A stretch of DNA of 64,000 nucleotides from Effrenium voratum (taxonomy: Eukaryota > Sar > Dinophyceae > Suessiales > Symbiodiniaceae), in the NCBI GenBank assembly GCA_963377175.1, contig CAUJNA010003317.1, positions 124,001-188,000 on the forward strand, given 5' to 3'. The notes under the pieces were generated by a model. That model did not search any database. It saw only the letters and a list, made by a program, of their open reading frames with translations, and was not told the DNA's origin. Shown here one piece after another: positions 44,288 to 54,914 of the stretch; position 1 is the stretch's first letter; each line of letters opens with the position of its first letter. Both the position numbers and the translations under genes were made by a program.

Positions 44288-45458
44288 TATTCCTTTCGGT
44301 TTCCCTTTTAACCAACCCTAAAAAGGGTACCCATTTGCAAGTTGATTGTGTTGACTACTTTTTGCGGGTTGCCACAGTCAGAAACTGGGGTTGATTTTCT
44401 TTGTAATCTTATAGGGGGTGTCTTTGACAATGGTAAACAAAAGCAGGGCCAGTAGCAGACAGGTGGCCCAACGGAAGAGTTCAGATCTTTCCCCGCATGA
44501 GCCAAGACACCCTGTTCCTCTTCTTGGTCGGAAGCACGACAAAGGCTGCCACATGTCTGGGTCACATTGCATCCCCACAAAAGGCGCCCTTTGGGTTTGG
44601 GGACCTTGCGGTTGAGGACATCATGTTAAACGGTCCCCCGCACAAGCGTGAAACGAAAGCTTCCGCTGTTCAAAAGACCCTCCTGGAATTTTTGAGAGGG
44701 GGGAAGTCCAAGGGTGGAGGAGCAAAGGGGAGATAATATAAGGGCCGACATCAGTAGAACTGCATTGTGCGGGTACTTGAAAACGCAACTTGATCATCAC
44801 CGAAAACTCCAAACACATGTTTCAGCCCCTTCCGTTTCACTTACCTGAAGGGGGTGGCGTTCGAGCAGCAAGCCCTCATGGTTTGATGGGCCCGGCCCCG
44901 CACTCGCTACTGTTTTCGCTTGGCTGAGAAGTGGCAGCTGGCTGGATGTCTGCATCCTTCGCATTCGGGTGGGTTCAACAAAGGGTTTTAAAGCAACAGC
45001 CCTTAGAACTTGGTTTGGCTCGTCCAGTTTTTGAAAGAGCCATGGGTGTTGTCTTTGTTTGGGACCCCCCTCCCTTTTTGGGTGGTGTAAAAGGGACACC
45101 GACAAGAAAATCTTCATTTTGGTGGTTGCCCTAGAATAAGACACACCCACATAAACATGCCGCTGACTGTATGGCGGAAAAAGCGATTTGGGGGTGTCCT
45201 TTGTTGGGAACTCCTTTTTGTTGAGTCTAAAGGGAAACCAATAGGAATGTGGCATGCAAGGCCAAAGACGAGAGATACACGCCTGCGTTGGTTTGAACGA
45301 GCTGCGCCGCCGCAACATGCTTCAGTTTCCCAGTGCTACCACCTTACTGCTGTGTCCTTCAAAAAATGTAATTCTATAGGAAACCCCTTGTTTCGATGGG
45401 TATTTGGCTAACTTCTGGTTTCTATGAAGGATGGACCAGCTAAAAATGTGGAGCGTCC

Positions 45459-45564
45459 CTGGAATGATTCGATTCCCCAAGGTACATTCCAAGAACCGTT
45501 CTGGTTTCAACTTCAGGGAACCTCATTTCGTGGTGCGACATGGAATTCGCGTCACCATCCACAG
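45459..45564 (-). mobile_element. Family B element (reverse, partial)
   Basis: CTGGAATGATTCGATTCCCC and TTCGTGGTGCGACATGG lead to GTCACCATCCACAG. The TACTGTGGATGG end is missing. The CACAG end lies 28 bp upstream of exon 7. Confidence 0.65.
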
Positions 45565-45592
45565 GATATGGGCGCGTGCGGATCGATCCCAG

Positions 45593-45630
45593 GTATCTGA
45601 CCGACGAGGAGTGCCAGGCCTTAGCACACA
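45593..45630 (+). CDS. PMT: PMT exon 7 (38 bp)
   Basis: Acceptor GATCCCAG|GTATCT. Encodes YLTDEECQALAH, matching YLSD.E...LA. Donor CACA|GTGCCT, a GT donor. Both split codons are consistent with neighbours. Confidence 0.88.
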
Positions 45631-46009
45631 GTGCCTCAGCCGATTCTGTGGCAGATGTTTGCGGTTTTCTTAGGGGGTGGCAGATGGCACCCGCGGGAGG
45701 GTGCCATGACAGCGGTGAAGCCATTTGTTGGTGTCAAATTAAAGCTTGGCAATTAGGTTTGCTCTGCATACATGGAAAGGTGTCTTTTTGTTGAAGGAAA
45801 GGGAAACCAACAAGGAAGCCCGTCAGTGCGGGGGATTTTAAGGGGGTTCCACTCAAGTCCATCCATTTGTTTGAGGAATCTCCTTCGGGGACCTCGTGCC
45901 TTGCTTTGGGTCAGGGTCTCAAAGCATGGGTGCCAGACACTTGCCAGGACGAAGGAGCGAACAAGCAAGCAACGACAGCCACAACCGCTAACCGCAACCA
46001 CAAAAAAGA

Positions 46010-46300
46010 CAGACACAGACACACACACAACCACAGCCAACACAACCACAGCCACACGACAACCCCCCCCAACCTTTCCCCCACAGGGCCACAATCCAAA
46101 CCCGCTAGATGACAAGGGGTCCCAACCATGGCCACGGAGATCCGACCCAAATCTATGGGTTTTGGGTCCATTTGAATAGCAAATGTGTTCTATCCATGGA
46201 CATATGATGTATATAGCACGACATGAACAAACTCAATCAAACACAGACCCACACATAAAATCACAACAACTACATACAACTACAAACCATCAGACCCGCA
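46010..46300. repeat. CA/ACC-rich low-complexity sequence
   Basis: (ACAC)n and ACCACAGCCA motifs at 46010-46060, then ACAACTACATACAACTACA around 46260. Intron 7. Confidence 0.7.
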
Positions 46301-46840
46301 ACCCCCCCCCCACACAAGGAGCTGACACAACTAGACAGCTACTTTTTTCTTCTGACAGCAACGCAGAAACACCCTCCCTCCCGTACTGACATGGCAACTG
46401 ACACGGGGTCCCCTTTAACATGCTTGTTGTTGGGAAACATTTTACATTTTTTCTTATTGCGGTTTAGTGGTTGAAATCCCCACTTAACTGCTAGAATTTA
46501 TTGTTTTGCTCCCCTTCCAACGTCAACCAAGTTAAAGTAAATTCATCTTCAGGTGCCTCCCCAAAGGTGCCATATTAGTTGGAAGGGTGCAAAGAAACGA
46601 ACCCATCTCCCAGACACCCGCCGTGAAGCAGAACACTGACCGCCGGGTTTGCTCGATCACCGAGACATTCTGTCACAACCACTTGTTTTTCTCACGGCAA
46701 CGCAGACATTTCAAAGAAAACATTCGTCCTCATCGTCCTCCATCTCCCCCAAAGACCCCGACGCGAAAACCCGCTGGACGTTTTCCCCCGAGAAAGACCG
46801 CCGCGAAAGCCCGCGCCTTCGCTCTCCGGACGTCGCCGAG

Positions 46841-46955
46841 ACATCCTGCGCTGGCTGCGGCCGAATGGCCACCTCTTCTTCCGCGAGAGCTGCTTCCACG
46901 CCTCGGGGAACGCGGCGCGGCGCTTCAACCCCACCAAGTACCGCACGCCCGAGCA
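46841..46955 (+). CDS. PMT: PMT exon 8 (family hallmark)
   Basis: Acceptor CGTCGCCGAG|ACATCC. Encodes [20 protein letters not shown] then [17 protein letters not shown]. The [10 protein letters not shown].....NPT.YR string is specific to phosphoethanolamine N-methyltransferases. Donor GAGCA|GCGCCG. Confidence 0.96.
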
Positions 46956-48105
46956 GCGCCGCGGATCGGAAGTGGAGGGTGGCCGGAGATTCGAGGTCCG
47001 GCCGGCTGGTTTTGGGGGTTGGTTGTTTTAGAGCCCTTTGTTGGAAACCAAAGGAAACCAACATGTTTGGGTTGGGGGGGGGGGTTTTAGACCCCTTTGT
47101 GTGAGAATTAAAGGACACCAACATATTGTTGTTGGGGTTGGTTTGAAGGGACACGGCCTGTTTTCAGGGATCCCTTTTTCTTGGAGAGCGACACTGGCTG
47201 GTGGTTGGGGAGCTAGGGAGCTGGGGGCAAGAGGGAGCCTTGAGCTACCGATCGGAGTTCTGTAATGCTATGAAACCAACATGTTTGTTGGGGGGGTTCC
47301 CGATTTTGACACATACCCATCTGGTCTTGAAACGCCAAACGCCCAAGGACCCATGGACCATAGGAAGAAAGGGGGCCGTTGGAGTTGCAGTGGTTCTTAC
47401 GTGGAAAAATATATGGGGTCTCCTCCAACACTAGTTTAGGGTAAGATAAATATGAAACGCAAGCTGAAGTTCAGATATAATTTTCTGTGTGTCCCAGATG
47501 TGGGCCAAGAACCCCATATTCTTCTCTTTGCAAAATAATGGCTTTGTCCATGGTTTGTTCGGTCCGTCGACCCCAATTCAATTATTTGAATGGGGGTGGC
47601 ACCCCCCTGTTTTTGAGCTGCCCTTTCTAGGATCCTGGAAAGGGAAATCAACAGGAACCCCCCCAATTTGTAGGTCCAAATCCCTATGTTGATACATCTT
47701 GAGGCGACCGTACCCTTTTTGGGGTTGGTTCAATTGGAAACCAAAGAAACAACCAGCCATGTTGAGCGGTACCCCATTTTGCTCACCCTCCGAGTTGCCT
47801 GCAGAAAACTTGATCAGGAAGGACCAAGTTTTGCAAGCCTAGAGTCTTAGAACATATTCTATAACTCAGCCCAAAGCCGACCTTTTTGGCCAATTTGTTC
47901 TGTTTTGTTCTTGTGTTTTGGTCCAATTTTGAGAAAGGCCCCAAAAGCTCACCATGTCCGTTCGGGGTCCGTCCGGGTCCTGTCGGACGAGCTGACTGAT
48001 CTGAGTTGCATTTGGTGGACTTAAGGTCCGGTGGTTCGCCATCACTTTATCTTGAGGAAAAGGTAAGGTGTGTCGTGGCTTTCCTGGACACAACAGCGAC
48101 ATCTG

Positions 48106-48225
48106 CTAGGTCCCCCGGCTAGGTGCCAACTTTGACCGATTCTTTTTTTGGGGGAGGGTTCCCCTAGTAAAATAGACTGCAGAAAAAAGTTGGTACCCTT
48201 ATTCTTATCTCTTTACTGGTGGATG
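48106..48225 (+). mobile_element. CTAG element, copy 16 (subfamily 2)
   Basis: Left end CTAGGTCCCCCGGCTAGGTG. The right end is worn (TTTACTGGTGGATGA) and CTAG is lost. Confidence 0.8.
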
Positions 48226-48680
48226 ACTCTCTTTTTTTTTGGTTTGAATTTTGCTTGCATTTTATCCCGGACCTTCAACATTATTTCTATGATTTTCTTC
48301 CACCCAGCGAGAAGTATGGTATCTTATATAAGGAATTTGGGTAGGGACAAGTCCTGGGCAAGTTGCGGCTGTCGGGACACTCCTTGCGCTTATTTGTTTT
48401 GGTCAGTTTGGTTTTGTTTTGCTTGCCCTCCCTGGACCCTCAATATTCGGAGGAAGTGTGTTTTTTATTGAGACATTTGTGGGTTTGATGTTTTGGGGTG
48501 TGCGTGGTATTTTGGCAAACGCCGGTGCACAGCGCATGCGCTTGCGACTGCGCCAGAGCAGTTCGCGAGACTCGCACCAAGACCAGAGACACTATAGTTA
48601 GATGTGTCTTTTAAAGGGACTTCCAAGACGGGGTTCGACTTGGTTCCCCTTTAAAACCAGAACAAAAAAGGGTAGCCTCA

Positions 48681-48816
48681 CTAGGTCCCCCAGTAGTGCC
48701 CTTTTACCAACTCTTTTTGGGGGAGGGTTCCCCTACTAAAATACACTACAGAAAAAAAAGAAGAACAAAAAAAGAAAAACGGGTACCCTTATTCTATCCT
48801 CTACTGGAGGACCTAG
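48681..48816 (+). mobile_element. CTAG element, copy 17
   Basis: Full copy, lengthened to 136 bp by an extended A-rich tract (AAAAAAAAGAAGAAC). It ends 38 bp upstream of exon 9. Confidence 0.9.
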
Positions 48817-48854
48817 CTCAAACAAACCACACCCGAATCAGTTCCGGGCCAGAG

Positions 48855-48899
48855 GTACTCTCAGCTCTTCAGCGATGCGCTTTTGTCAGATGGTTCCAG
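48855..48899 (+). CDS. PMT: PMT exon 9
   Basis: Acceptor GGCCAGAG|GTACTC. Encodes YSQLFSDALLSDGS plus two bases of Arg, taking the place of FYTKVF.E... in the family. Donor TCCAG|GCGGGG. Found because exons 8 and 10 could not join directly without a gap. Confidence 0.75.
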
Positions 48900-49205
48900 G
48901 CGGGGCGGCGACCAACCCCGACGTGCGGAACAGGGGTGGTTGTTTTGAGGGCACCCTTGCTGGGATGGTTTTACACTAGACTTTGAATGTTTACAAAGAC
49001 AAATACATAATTTTTGGGGGTCCCCTTTTTGGTGATGGTTTTTTAAGGGACACGAAAAGCACACCGCCCGTGTTTGTCGGGCCCCTGTTTCAAGACATGC
49101 CCACATCTCCAGTTCTTGGTCAATTGGGGGTTCGGGACATGGAGAAATGGGGGCCTCGCCAAATTTTCGCATCCAGCCCATGATCATCTGGCCACGAACC
49201 ACTGA

Positions 49206-49302
49206 ATGTCCCTGAGTTCAAGGGCTCCATACTGTTTGGGTTTGGATCATTTCGGTGGTAAGCAAAGAGTTTAGACTTGTTTGGCCTATCCACTCAAGTG
49301 AG
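49206..49302 (+). mobile_element. Family A element
   Basis: ATGTCCCTGAGTTCAAGGGC, TTTCGGTGGTAAGCAAAGAG, TTTGGCCTATCCACTCAAG. Sense orientation. Confidence 0.65.
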
Positions 49303-49493
49303 GCTTACACCATCATTGGAAGGAAGGGTTTCAACTTCAGAGCCATGGCTCATGATGCTAAGGAGTTTTGACTGATGAGCCATGGACAATCTAACTCGAT
49401 TCATAGCCTGCGATTCCTGAGGACATCTCCCGCCTCTCCCATCCCCTCCCCGAAACCTTGAAAAGAGACACACCCCTACTGGATGAAGTCCGT

Positions 49494-49612
49494 TTCGCAC
49501 CACCTAAGAAGCTCTGGAACAATGGTTTTTCTGTAACTACCAACAAATGTGATGGAATCAACCCCATGGTTCATTTCGTGGTTGCGATTTCTGGACTTCG
49601 CAACCATCCGCA
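49494..49612. mobile_element. Family B element, degenerate
   Basis: GTTTCGCACCACCTAAGAAG, ACCAACAAATGTGATGGAAT, TTCATTTCGTGG and CTTCGCAACCATCCGCA. Orientation is unclear. Confidence 0.55.
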
Positions 49613-49688
49613 TTTTTGGTGGTCGACTTGTGCAGTGGGAGAGTCTGGGCTTCGACGCTTCGACGTCCGTGCAGCGCGGTCAATCGAG

Positions 49689-49739
49689 GTATCAGCTCTG
49701 TGGCACCAACTTCCTGGAGAGCTACGCCAAGCTCAAGGG
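49689..49739 (+). CDS. PMT: PMT exon 10
   Basis: Acceptor CAATCGAG|GTATCA. Encodes YQLCGTNFLESYAKLK plus two bases of Gly, matching FEL.....IGAYVK.KKN. A GA donor at AAGGG|GAATCT fits the family best. The frame also stays open to the CTAG element at 49774, giving an alternative end at CTTCTAG|GTCCCC. Confidence 0.8.
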
Positions 49740-49773
49740 GAATCTTCACCAGCGCCCCGCCGTGGTTCGCCTT

Positions 49774-49887
49774 CTAGGTCCCCCAGTGCCAACTTTGACC
49801 GTGCTTTTTTGGGGGGAGGGTTCCCCTACTAAAACAGGCTACAGAAAAAAGGGTACCCTATTCTAACCTCTCTACTGGAGGACCTAG
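49774..49887 (+). mobile_element. CTAG element, copy 18
   Basis: Full copy, 34 bp after the preferred exon 10 donor. The open frame of exon 10 runs straight into its CTAG. Confidence 0.9.
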
Positions 49888-49915
49888 CCTTCAGGACTTT
49901 GCGGGGAGGAACTGG

Positions 49916-50012
49916 CTCACTTTCCGAGATCCTGGACTTTTATGGTGTTTGGAGGACCACTTGAGTGGCAAACACGTTGTGATGTTGTGTCGGCCAATCC
50001 ACTTAGCAAATG
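49916..50012 (+). mobile_element. Family A element
   Basis: CTCACTTTCCGAGATCCTGG, GAGTGGCAAACACGTTG, CGGCCAATCCACTTAGC. Lies between two CTAG elements. Confidence 0.6.
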
Positions 50013-50124
50013 CCAAAAGTTGCAACAAGCCAAAAGACCATTCAGTTTTTCAATCAAAGCGGGCGCCACCCCCCCCCCTCAACACAACCTTTCCATTTCC
50101 CTCACCCTCCTTCCAATACCTCAA

Positions 50125-50246
50125 CTAGGTCCCCGAGTAGTGCCAACTTTGACCAACTTTTTTTGGGGAAGGGTTCCCCTACTAAAATCGACTACAGACA
50201 AAAATCGGGCCCCCTTATTCTAACCGCTCGAATCTGGAGGGCCTAG
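50125..50246 (+). mobile_element. CTAG element, copy 19 (mosaic)
   Basis: The left end (CTAGGTCCCCGAGTAGTGCC) is subfamily 1, the right end (CGAATCTGGAGGGCCTAG) subfamily 2. It ends 19 bp before the preferred acceptor of exon 11. Confidence 0.9.
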
Positions 50247-50265
50247 TCAATGCCGCAATGGTCAG

Positions 50266-50381
50266 GTATTGGTTCCGGTGGCAGCGGGTGGACCCAGCCA
50301 ACAAGCGGCACCTCATGACGCTGCAGACGGGGCAGTACTCCCCGGCCAAGATCTTGCGCTACGAGAAGATCTACGGCCGGG
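50266..50381 (+). CDS. PMT: PMT exon 11 (linker to domain 2)
   Basis: Acceptor ATGGTCAG|GTATTG. Encodes YWFRWQRVDPANKRHLMTLQ then TGQYSPAKILRYEKIYGR. This aligns without gaps to WIWQKV...FLD..QY...ILRYERVFGEG of the family. Donor CGGG|GCCGCT. Confidence 0.93.
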
Positions 50382-50442
50382 GCCGCTTCGGCCGCGCTTT
50401 GCGAAAAGCGCCTGGCGCTGCTGTTGGGGTGGGTTTCACGAG

Positions 50443-50516
50443 GGAGGAGGGCTCCCCTAGTAAAAGAGACTACAGAAGAAAGGGTACGCTTATTCTAACC
50501 TCTCTACTGGAGGACC
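50443..50516 (+). mobile_element. CTAG element, copy 20 (5' truncated)
   Basis: Runs from GAGGAGGGCTCCCCTAGT to CTACTGGAGGACC. It is flanked on both sides by a copy of GCGCCTGGCGCTGCTG and following bases (50408-50446 and 50551-50590). Confidence 0.85.
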
Positions 50517-52141
50517 GGGCTGCTTGGGCTCTGCGCGTTGGGCTTTTTTTTTGCGCCTGGCGCTGCTGCTGGGGTGGTTTCACGGGCCGGGAACGCCAAA
50601 CTTCCGGAGCCTCCATGACACCATGACCCCGTAAAAATGGGCCCAGCTCACACCATTATTTTGGGCAATGCCCCCATGTGTTTAGGGTCATGGAGACCAG
50701 GTGTACCAAACAGCCTCTGGAGGATAAACCTCAGCCGCTTGCCCAGGCCTGGTTTTGGTGGTAAGCCGAATCGGTGCCCTTGGGGTGAGGTGGTGGGGTG
50801 TGGAGCTTGGGTGGGTTTTCCCTTTAGAACCAAAAACATCAATTGCAAATCCAAACCAACCTAAGTCGTTGCCCGCAGAACTTCTATTTGGGATCGTTAT
50901 GTTGACTGCTTTCAGAAATGTTTGGAATGATTGTTGAATTTGCATGGTGTGTGTGTGTGGGGTGTCTTCAGTTGGTACTCTCTTTTTTGATTGGTTCAAA
51001 GGGAAGCCGACATGAAGCCAATCGTCCCCGAACGACCAGACCCAGACCTCCAGCAAACGGAGTCCTTGCTTGTTTCCGTTTTGAGGGATTTCCAATTAAG
51101 CAGCCACCAAACAAGCCGCCCCCGTTTTGCCGCTCCCTAGCGGCTTGTGGTGGTTTGTTTGTTGTTTTTTCCATGGACTTCCATGCCTGCATTTTGGCAG
51201 GCGTGCAAGAATCCAGCGACGGGAGCATCTTCATTTCACGCCCCGCTAATTGCCGGCGTTTTTGGGGACTCGCTTTCCTGCAACACTTGCCCCTGATGCA
51301 TTAGACGCAGGATTGCTCCGACAGGGTTCTCAAACTGATGCCAGGAGGGGGGGGTGTTTTCTGATACCCCAAAAGGAGTGTTCTTGGGTTTCCCTTTCAA
51401 CCAACCCAAAAAAGGGTGCCCTCTAAAGAAGACGTACATCATGGGTCTGGGTCTGTGGTGGACAAAAGGTTAGGATTTGTATGATACAATTTGTATGCCT
51501 TCTCCTTCCCCCATTTAAAAACATACCCAATGGGTCTGTCGTTTTTTGCCCGCTTAAAGTCCAACTTGTTCTTTGCTTGGGCGGCTTCAATCATTTGGCC
51601 AACAGTGTCCAGTTTGTTCACATACAAGTGGGCTGGCAAACTTAAAGTGCTCCAGCCGTTTCTTTAGGGGGCCTGCAAGAAAGCAGCAGCACGAAATTGT
51701 CAATTCATGGCGGTACACAAAGCAAAGGCTTTCTGAGAAGCTGTGGCTGCAATCAGCATATCCAGCAGAGAACCGTGCAAAGTTCAAGTGATCGAAGTGA
51801 TTCCTCGATGTTGTTCCATTTGGTTAAGAATATACTGTAGTTTCCCTTCTATTTTTAAAGGGAATCTATCACTACTGGACATACCTATCACTACTGGTCA
51901 GCATCCCCCAAATTGGTGGTTTGGTGGTTGGACGTTGGGGGCTACCTTCCCCATGTGGTTTCAAAAGAAGCCGGGGTTCAAATGCTAAGCCACGAATCCA
52001 AACCACCCATTCAGGGGGTTTCTTGCCGGGTCCGGCTAGAAACCCGGTTTTGAACCTGCCCCCTTTTTGGCCCTTTCTGGGCGTTGGGGCCTTTTTGGCC
52101 GCCCCTTTTGGCCGCCAAATCTGGGGGCCGCCGGGGCTGAG

Positions 52142-52243
52142 GCTACATCTACACTGGGGGGGATGTGATCTCCCAGCGGATCTTGGAGCTCTGCCCTTTG
52201 GACTCCAAGAGTCGAGTGCTGGACTTGGGCGCGGGGGCTGCAG
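52142..52243 (+). CDS. PMT: PMT exon 12 (SAM motif I, domain 2)
   Basis: Acceptor GGGGCTGAG|GCTACA. Encodes YIYTGGDVISQRILELCPLD then SKSRVLDLGAGAA. It matches Y.STGG..TT.......L....VLD.GCG.GG. Motif I reads GAGAAG in place of the usual GCGIGG. Donor GCAG|GCCGGG. Confidence 0.93.
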
Positions 52244-52299
52244 GCCGGGCGGCCGGGGGTTGGGTGAGCCGCGTGGGAATTCCCCCCGTGGTTGTTGGG

Positions 52300-52421
52300 C
52301 TAGGTCCCCCTGCCAGGTGCCCATTTTACCATTTTTGGGGGAGGGCTCCCCTGCTAAATTAGACCATACAGAGAAAAACAAAAGGGTACCCTTATGCTAA
52401 CCTCTTTCGTGGAGGACCTAG
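52300..52421 (+). mobile_element. CTAG element, copy 21 (subfamily 2)
   Basis: Left end CTAGGTCCCCCTGCCAGGTG; right end TTTCGTGGAGGACCTAG. It lies 56 bp after the exon 12 donor. Confidence 0.88.
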
Positions 52422-52574
52422 TGGGCTTGGGGCTCCCCCCCTCCAAAAATGGATCCTGGCCCCCTTCATTGGGATCTCAGCCGTGAATTTCCCGGGACTT
52501 CAGCCGCGTTTTTTTTTTTCAGCACCGCCCCCAAGAAGCGGAGCGGAGGTTTCCCGCCTCGCCTTGGTCCGCAG

Positions 52575-52606
52575 GCACCGCCTACTACTTGGCCGCCCAG
52601 AAAGAC
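52575..52606 (+). CDS. PMT: PMT exon 13 (32 bp)
   Basis: Acceptor GTCCGCAG|GCACCG. Encodes TAYYLAAQKD, matching the ..FYMAE.(F)D helix after motif I. Donor GAC|GCCTTT. Confidence 0.85.
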
Positions 52607-52712
52607 GCCTTTCGGCTGCGAGCGAGCTGCGAGCTGTGGGCATGGGCTTGGCCGGCGAAAAAAACAAAAGCACGCGGGTCTCGGCATGGGGGCCAAACAT
52701 CACGTGAGCCAC

Positions 52713-52830
52713 CATAGGTGTCCCTTTTTAGGCGAGCCTGGTTCAAAATAGCTGGGCAAGCCACTGGTTTAGATGGGCTTCGTTCCAGTTACCAGGGAAA
52801 CCCATCTATTTTGCCAAGAGGCCAGCTATG
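52713..52830 (+). mobile_element. Family D element, full
   Basis: CATAGGTGTCCCTTTTTAGG at the left, GGTTTAGATGGGCTTCG, CAGGGAAACCCATCTATTTT, AGGCCAGCTATGTG at the right. Confidence 0.75.
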
Positions 52831-52844
52831 TGAGCCACTTGCTC

Positions 52845-52990
52845 AAAACCCGGATGAAGGTAAGGGAGAATCCCAACCAAAAAAATGGGTGCCTTCGCCC
52901 CCGCCGTTTTTCATTCTTGACGCATGGTTCTGGGGATCGACCACTGTAATATCGACCGGTTTTGATTGTGATATCACGTCACCCGGCTGG
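52845..52990 (+). mobile_element. Family H element
   Basis: AAAACCCGGATGAAGG, AAGGGAGAATCCCAACC, GCATGGTTCTGGGGATCGAC, GGTTTTGATTGTGATATCAC. Another partial copy lies at 54570-54625. Confidence 0.6.
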
Positions 52991-53382
52991 TTTGGTAGTT
53001 CACGTTTCAAGCAATTGGTTCAACGCCCGACTCTGCCAACCCACCCACTAGTCAGGCCAAATTGGAGTTTCCTTGAATTAGAAGCCAGCCGTTTCCGCTC
53101 TTTGATGCTTTTCACGCTCGACTAACCAGGGGTGGTTGTAAGATTCGTTGAAGAACCAGGTTCCTTTTATTGGGAATCCTAGTTAGAGGTTGGTGAATTT
53201 AGGCAAAGTAAAGGAAATGCCCTCAGAAACTTGTCAGGAATCCAATAGTGTAGCATGGACCCCAAATGCAACTCATTCATTTTGACAGGCCTCTTCTTTG
53301 ACGGATCCCCCTTTTGACTTTGTTCGTATGCAGGGGTATACTTTCAGGGCTTGAATCATTGAATGAGCTTGGTACTATAAAA

Positions 53383-53484
53383 CCAGTTCTCGTTTCCCGA
53401 AACCTGGGACTTAACAACTTGTTGGGAAGATCATTTTGGTAACAAACACTTTGGGCTTTTTTGCCAATCCACTCAAGAGGTGAG
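53383..53484 (+). mobile_element. Family A element
   Basis: CTCGTTTCCCGAAACCTGGG, GGAAGATCATTTTGGTAAC, TTGCCAATCCACTCAAGAGG. Sense orientation. Confidence 0.65.
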
Positions 53485-54139
53485 AACCATAGTCATTGGA
53501 AGAGGATGTTTGTATTTCCTCAAGCCTTGTTGGGTCTTTGGACGGGAGGTGGTGTTGACAATGGTCCGAGCAACTTAGGCGACCCAAGACTTGTAATCAA
53601 ACTGGGGCGCATGGTTTTGAAGGTCTCGGTCGGGATTCTTTTAGGCTGGTGAAGCGTTGTAGTCCTGGCACTCATCCACTTCCTCCGGCAAGTCGACAGA
53701 TGTGTTTGTTTTTGCCTAAGCGACGCTGGGATCTTCTAGAGTACATGAAACATGGGTTTACGCCTTAGGGGAAATCTGTAGCATCCTGACCTAAAGTGAC
53801 CTTGCTAAGAGATCTTATACCATAGTACTAACGGTCAGCCCGGGCTTGGAACGCTCATATCGCTTTGAGTCTAAAATCATGCTTGGATGTTCAAGCTACG
53901 TAGGAAGTAGGAAGGAGACTAACCTCAGTTTTCCCACCTGAAACCCTGGCCATATCCTACCCTAAGGGTCTAAGTACCTTCCAAGGAGGTACTTTCATCC
54001 CTTTTGACAACCCCCAAAAAAATATCCTCTACGAAACCCTCTGGTGCTTGCTTAGCTTGTACCCCCAAAACGCCATCCTCTATACCAAGGGACCCTGCAC
54101 CTCCAAAAACCCTCCAAGTCTACCCAAAAACAACAACCA
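53485..54139. other. Intron stretch with no recognised feature
   Basis: Part of the intron between PMT exons 13 and 14. A tract of short C-rich phrases (ACCCCCAAAAACGCC-like) repeats loosely at 54010-54130. Confidence 0.35.
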
Positions 54140-54263
54140 CTAGGTCTCCCAGCAGTGTCCTTTAATATTTTTTTTTATTTTTTTTTTCCGGGGGGGTTCC
54201 CCTACTAAAGTAGACTGCAGAACAAAGGGTACCCAAATTCTAACCTCTCTACTGGAGGACTAG
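54140..54263 (+). mobile_element. CTAG element, copy 22
   Basis: Left end CTAGGTCTCCCAGCAG. A long T-tract is interrupted by A. The right end CTACTGGAGGACTAG has lost one C. Confidence 0.85.
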
Positions 54264-54678
54264 ACCAACTCTGGGCCACTTCCTCCGCCTTGGCGGCTTA
54301 ACTCCCGGCAGTGGCTCGACGTCGCAAGGGACCCTGGGATCGGTGTACGATTTTGGGAAGCCTGCATGGACCCCAACTGCCCTCACCCCCTATACATATA
54401 CTAAATGTAAGGAAACGCCTCAGCTTCACGGAAAACAAACCGCCCTCTTGCGAGATCCATGGGGCCACATCATTCTTCGCCTTCACTTGAGACCCACGGC
54501 AAAGTTTTCCCCCGGCCGTTCGGCAGAGTTTTTCCTCCGGCAGAAGCGGAGGTCTACCTTGTTAATTCTTGAAGGATGGTTGTGGGTCGACCATTTTAAT
54601 ACCCGGTTTGGATTAAAACTCATCTGACCTCCTGCATCGGAGGGTCGTTTTGATGACTCATCTAAGTGGATGGCTCCG

Positions 54679-54811
54679 TACTGTGGATGGACGAAATTTT
54701 GCATCACCTGAGAAACCATAGAATGATGATTCCCCTGCAAATGCCAACCAACAGTGGCTTCAACCATGGTTTCAAAGTGGTGCGAATTGGATTTCGCAAC
54801 CATCCACAGTA
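54679..54811 (-). mobile_element. Family B element, full (reverse)
   Basis: Starts TACTGTGGATGGACGAAATT and ends TTCGCAACCATCCACAGTA. The centre reads GATTCCCCTGCAAATGCCAA, the complement of the forward copies. A second CCATCCACAG end at about 54886-54895 lies 19 bp upstream of exon 14. Confidence 0.85.
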
Positions 54812-54914
54812 GGTGTCCTTAGGTTAGTTTCGGTGGAAACATAGATGGCGATTCCTGGTCTACCTGGTGGTTTGATCTCGCAGCCATCCACAGCATGGCT
54901 CGGAATCGCCCGAG

